NCBI GenBank assembly: GCA_023420745.1
Contig: JAEZVQ010000041.1
Coordinates: 1 to 9,747 of the forward strand
DNA from: Actinomycetes bacterium
GTDB lineage: Bacteria; Actinomycetota; Actinomycetes; Actinomycetales; Actinomycetaceae
Length of the DNA: 9,747 nucleotides
Reading direction: 5' to 3'
Shown: positions 8,117 through 9,747 of the stretch, one piece after another
How positions within the stretch are numbered: position 1 is the first letter of the stretch
How the letters are laid out: the number at the start of each line of letters is the position of its first letter
Position numbers and translations under genes: made by a program
Notes under the pieces: model-generated
Seen by the model: only the letters and a program-made list of their open reading frames with translations
What the model was told of the DNA's origin: nothing
Databases searched by the model: none

Positions 8117-8251
8117 TCAGTAATGGACTGTTCCCCAGACTTCGCGGGCATTTGGCGATTTGTCAGCCACCGCGGACATACTCAGCGGAAGGATAGCAAT
8201 CATCGCTCCCAGTCCGATGAGCATCGCGCATACGAACAAATGACGAGGCAT
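8117..8251 (-). CDS. Small ORF, 44 aa, with signal peptide or single membrane span
   Basis: ATG at 8251-8249, TGA at 8119-8117. The ribosome site is near perfect: AAGGAGG, then five nt, then ATG. The product begins MPRH, then has a hydrophobic core at about 5-24 (LFVCAMLIGLGAMIAILPLS). An A27-V28-A29 motif before D30 fits a type I signal peptidase site. Cleavage there would release the 15-residue peptide DKSPNAREVWGTVHY; without cleavage it would be a one-span membrane protein with the C-terminus outside. It is the first gene after the predicted promoter and its stop is 14 nt before the lipoprotein ATG. I recognise no family; it does not look like CydX or like MetS-type small transporter subunits. 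The strong ribosome site, membrane-type composition and tight spacing argue that it is translated. It could also act mainly as a leader peptide coupling translation of the lipoprotein. Confidence 0.7.
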   Translation of the reverse strand: MPRHLFVCAMLIGLGAMIAILPLSMSAVADKSPNAREVWGTVHY

Positions 8252-8256
8252 GGTGT

Positions 8257-8263
8257 CCTCCTT
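8257..8263 (-). promoter_or_regulatory. Consensus ribosome-binding site of the small ORF
   Basis: AAGGAGG on the minus strand, five nt before the ATG at 8251. It is the best Shine-Dalgarno match seen in the window and the main evidence that the 44-codon ORF is a real gene. Confidence 0.85.
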
Positions 8264-8269
8264 GATCAC

Positions 8270-8307
8270 GTGAGGCGGGTTGCGCATCGCAACAGTGGCG
8301 ACCTCAC
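8270..8307 (-). promoter_or_regulatory. Nested inverted repeat in the 5' leader of the small-ORF/lipoprotein transcript
   Basis: On the minus strand GTGAGG (8307-8302) pairs with CCTCAC (8275-8270). Between them, GTTGCG-ATG-CGCAAC (8293-8279) forms a perfect six-bp inner stem with a three-nt loop. The predicted transcription start falls at, or within one or two bases of, the outer arm, so the RNA could begin with a two-tier hairpin ending six nt before AAGGAGG. It does not obviously cover the ribosome site. It may stabilise the 5' end or regulate translation. Alternatively, as DNA, the 15-bp palindrome could be a repressor operator at about +15 to +29. Confidence 0.5.
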
Positions 8308-8313
8308 AGCGTC

Positions 8314-8342
8314 AGAATAGTGCCCACCAGCCAGCGTGTCTA
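8314..8342 (-). promoter_or_regulatory. Sigma-70-like promoter for the small ORF-lipoprotein-exporter-dcd run
   Basis: On the minus strand the -35 box is TAGACA (8342-8337, five of six to consensus). It is followed by a 17-bp spacer and the -10 box TATTCT (8319-8314, four of six). The start point would be near 8307, giving a leader of about 56 nt before the small ORF. An A-rich stretch at about 8367-8349, in the -42 to -60 range, is placed like an UP element. No other comparable minus-strand promoter was seen in the gaps of the gene run. Confidence 0.6.
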
Positions 8343-8378
8343 GAGCAGATTTGACATTTTTATTTTCATAGAGTAGAT
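8341..8378. repeat. Direct repeat TAGAG(C/T)AGAT flanking the A/T-rich tract
   Basis: TAGAGCAGAT at 8341-8350 and TAGAGTAGAT at 8369-8378 differ at one base and start 28 bp apart. They flank the A/T-rich tract upstream of the predicted minus-strand promoter. The first copy overlaps the -35 box by two bases. They could be paired activator or repressor sites, or chance in an A/T-rich spacer. Confidence 0.4.
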
Positions 8379-8403
8379 AACCTGCACTCAGCGTCGCACC
8401 CGT

Positions 8404-9747
8404 TCACTCCGTCGCAGGACAGGAAGAGGCTGCGCCTTCTTCAGGAACCGTGCCGTTGATGAAGTAATCGTCCACGATCCTCACCACACACTGGGATCCG
8501 CCGATACGGTAGGCACAGTGATCCCACCCGTTCCAGGATACGAGGGTCGCGGACTTCAGCTGAGATGCCAGGGACTGCGCCCACGGGTAGGGTGTTGCCG
8601 GATCATGATGGGTACCGATGACGAGAACTGGCCCGGCATCCTCGCCGTGAACCGCCTCGCGCGTGGCACGCGATTTCACCGGCCATGCGGCGACGGCTGC
8701 CGCCGAATACGCGAAGTTCTCCCCTACCGTGGGGTAGTCGTTGACGAGTTTTTCCGCGTCGCGAGCCCATTCCTCCGGGGTTGTCGTCAATGGATAGTCC
8801 AGCGCGTTGACTACGGTAAACGCGTCAGAAGCGTTCGTCGCGTACGTGCCGTCGGGCTCGCGGTCAGCGTAGAGGTCGGCAATTTGGAGCAGCATCGAGC
8901 CGTCTCGCAGCGTGTAGCCGAGTTTCACGGCGGTGGTGGCGTTGGTGTAGTTCACCAGCGAATACATCTGGGACATGATCGCCGACCAGGCAACCGCCGT
9001 GCCCACCGTGCGGTTGGGATCCGAGGTTGGTAGCGGGTCAGCATCCAAACCGTCGACCCACTGCTTCAACGCGGCTTTCGACCGGTCGACGTCACGCTCG
9101 ACATTGAAGGGGAACTCGGGGTCGTCGAAGTTCATTTCAATCCAGTGTCCCAGCGACGCCTCGAAACCGGCAGCTTGTCCGGCGGCAACTTCCTCGATTC
9201 CAATCGACGGGTCGAGGGCTCCGTCGAGCACGAACCGCCCCGCGTTCTTACCGAACATATCAAGGTATGTAGCGCCGAGGAATGTCCCGTAGGAGAAGCC
9301 AAAATAGTTGAGGGTGTCTTGCCCCAGTGCGGCACGAATGACGTCGAGGTCGCGTGCGGCGGACACCGTATCCATGTAGGTCGTCAGCCCTTCGTTGGCC
9401 GCGAGGCATTTCTTCCCCATGGCTGCGCTGTCTTCTTGGAGTTGGCTGATGATGTCATTCGGTGGCGTGTCAATGGGGATTGCGGGCTGCGAACGGTCCT
9501 GGTCGATTTCTGCGGCGCTGCGACAGTTCAGCGGAGACGATGTCCCCACCCCTCGCGGGTCAACGGCAACGATGTCGTAGCTGCTCAGCAGCCGGTCGCT
9601 GAACACGCCGCGCACCATTCCCGGCAGACTTTGCACTGCGGATCCGCCGGGACCACCGGGGTTGTAGATCAGTGGCGGATTGTCGTTGTCGCGTGAATAA
9701 CGCACGAGTTGCAAGCTGATTTGCTCACCATCGGGGTTGTCGTAGTT
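8404..9747 (-). CDS. Secreted alpha/beta hydrolase, tripeptidyl-aminopeptidase (S33/TAP-like) family, 5'-partial
   Basis: This is a serine hydrolase of the group that includes Streptomyces tripeptidyl aminopeptidases and mycobacterial Hip1/CaeA. These act outside the membrane on peptides or esters. The frame is open to the right edge, so about 447 C-terminal residues are visible and the signal peptide lies beyond. The TTG at 9714 is not a credible start because family-like sequence (NYDNPDGEQISLQLVRYSR) runs across it. Visible motifs, numbered from the edge, start with NPGGPGGS near 29-36, which shapes the oxyanion hole. The nucleophile elbow is G-F-S152-Y-G, the acid is D382 in GTHHDPATP and the base is H410 in GWDHC. 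The last two belong to the TAP-like C-terminal domain. The cysteines, for example those around DHCAY, GSQCVV and the C-terminal SSC, suggest disulfides in an exported protein. Downstream lies the spacer with the promoter for the next genes. No strong terminator was seen after its TGA. Substrate is not predictable. Confidence 0.93.
   Translation of the reverse strand, partial: NYDNPDGEQISLQLVRYSRDNDNPPLIYNPGGPGGSAVQSLPGMVRGVFSDRLLSSYDIVAVDPRGVGTSSPLNCRSAAEIDQDRSQPAIPIDTPPNDIISQLQEDSAAMGKKCLAANEGLTTYMDTVSAARDLDVIRAALGQDTLNYFGFSYGTFLGATYLDMFGKNAGRFVLDGALDPSIGIEEVAAGQAAGFEASLGHWIEMNFDDPEFPFNVERDVDRSKAALKQWVDGLDADPLPTSDPNRTVGTAVAWSAIMSQMYSLVNYTNATTAVKLGYTLRDGSMLLQIADLYADREPDGTYATNASDAFTVVNALDYPLTTTPEEWARDAEKLVNDYPTVGENFAYSAAAVAAWPVKSRATREAVHGEDAGPVLVIGTHHDPATPYPWAQSLASQLKSATLVSWNGWDHCAYRIGGSQCVVRIVDDYFINGTVPEEGAASSCPATE

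Noticed and set aside
8381..8420. Possible terminator after the hydrolase, and the repeated CGTCGCA words near 8392 and 8410
   Set aside because: No stem of useful length followed by a T-run could be drawn on the minus strand, and the short repeated word is common in DNA of this composition.
9712..9714. TTG as start codon of the hydrolase
   Set aside because: Family-like sequence continues in frame through it to the window edge, and no signal peptide follows it, so the true start is outside the window.
1..9747. CRISPR arrays, insertion sequences, phage or integrase genes
   Set aside because: No regularly spaced repeats, transposase-like proteins or terminal inverted repeats were seen; the region reads as ordinary chromosomal genes.

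Overview
The window is high-GC, densely packed DNA of actinobacterial type. A bifunctional-type dCTP deaminase, a membrane-anchored CCG-domain iron-sulfur reductase of the mycobacterial/corynebacterial kind, a secreted TAP-like alpha/beta hydrolase and a one-polypeptide CydD-CydC ABC exporter together suggest a member of the Mycobacteriales (Corynebacterium/Dietzia/Lawsonella-like). The exact genus cannot be fixed from the sequence alone.

Layout. Positions 1-1977 (+) carry the 3' three-quarters or so of an iron-sulfur oxidoreductase gene that enters from the left edge. Everything else is on the minus strand. Read in the direction of transcription from the right edge there is first a 5'-truncated secreted serine hydrolase (9747-8404), then a 152-bp spacer, then a close-packed run of five genes. 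These are a previously unmarked 44-codon small ORF (8251-8117), a lipoprotein of unknown function (8102-7455), a fused CydDC-type ABC exporter of about 1174 aa (7410-3886), dcd (3867-3244) and a 420-aa protein of unknown function (3222-1960). The last gene runs 18 bp into the 3' end of the convergent iron-sulfur gene.

The spacer before the five-gene run holds a good sigma-70-like promoter on the minus strand: TAGACA, 17 bp, TATTCT, with an A-rich UP-like tract upstream. Its predicted transcript begins at, or within a base or two of, a nested inverted repeat, which is followed by an ideal AAGGAGG ribosome site for the small ORF. Gaps in the run are 14, 44, 18 and 21 bp and show no obvious terminator, so a single transcript of about 6.3 kb is plausible (inference).

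Functionally, the first three genes of the run are all envelope proteins (small signal-peptide or single-span protein, lipoprotein, exporter). They may act together at the membrane. CydDC supports cytochrome bd assembly in other bacteria, but no cydAB is present here. dcd feeds dUMP to thymidylate synthesis and may simply share the transcript. The least explained and most interesting parts are the small ORF, its structured leader, the lipoprotein and the 420-aa protein.
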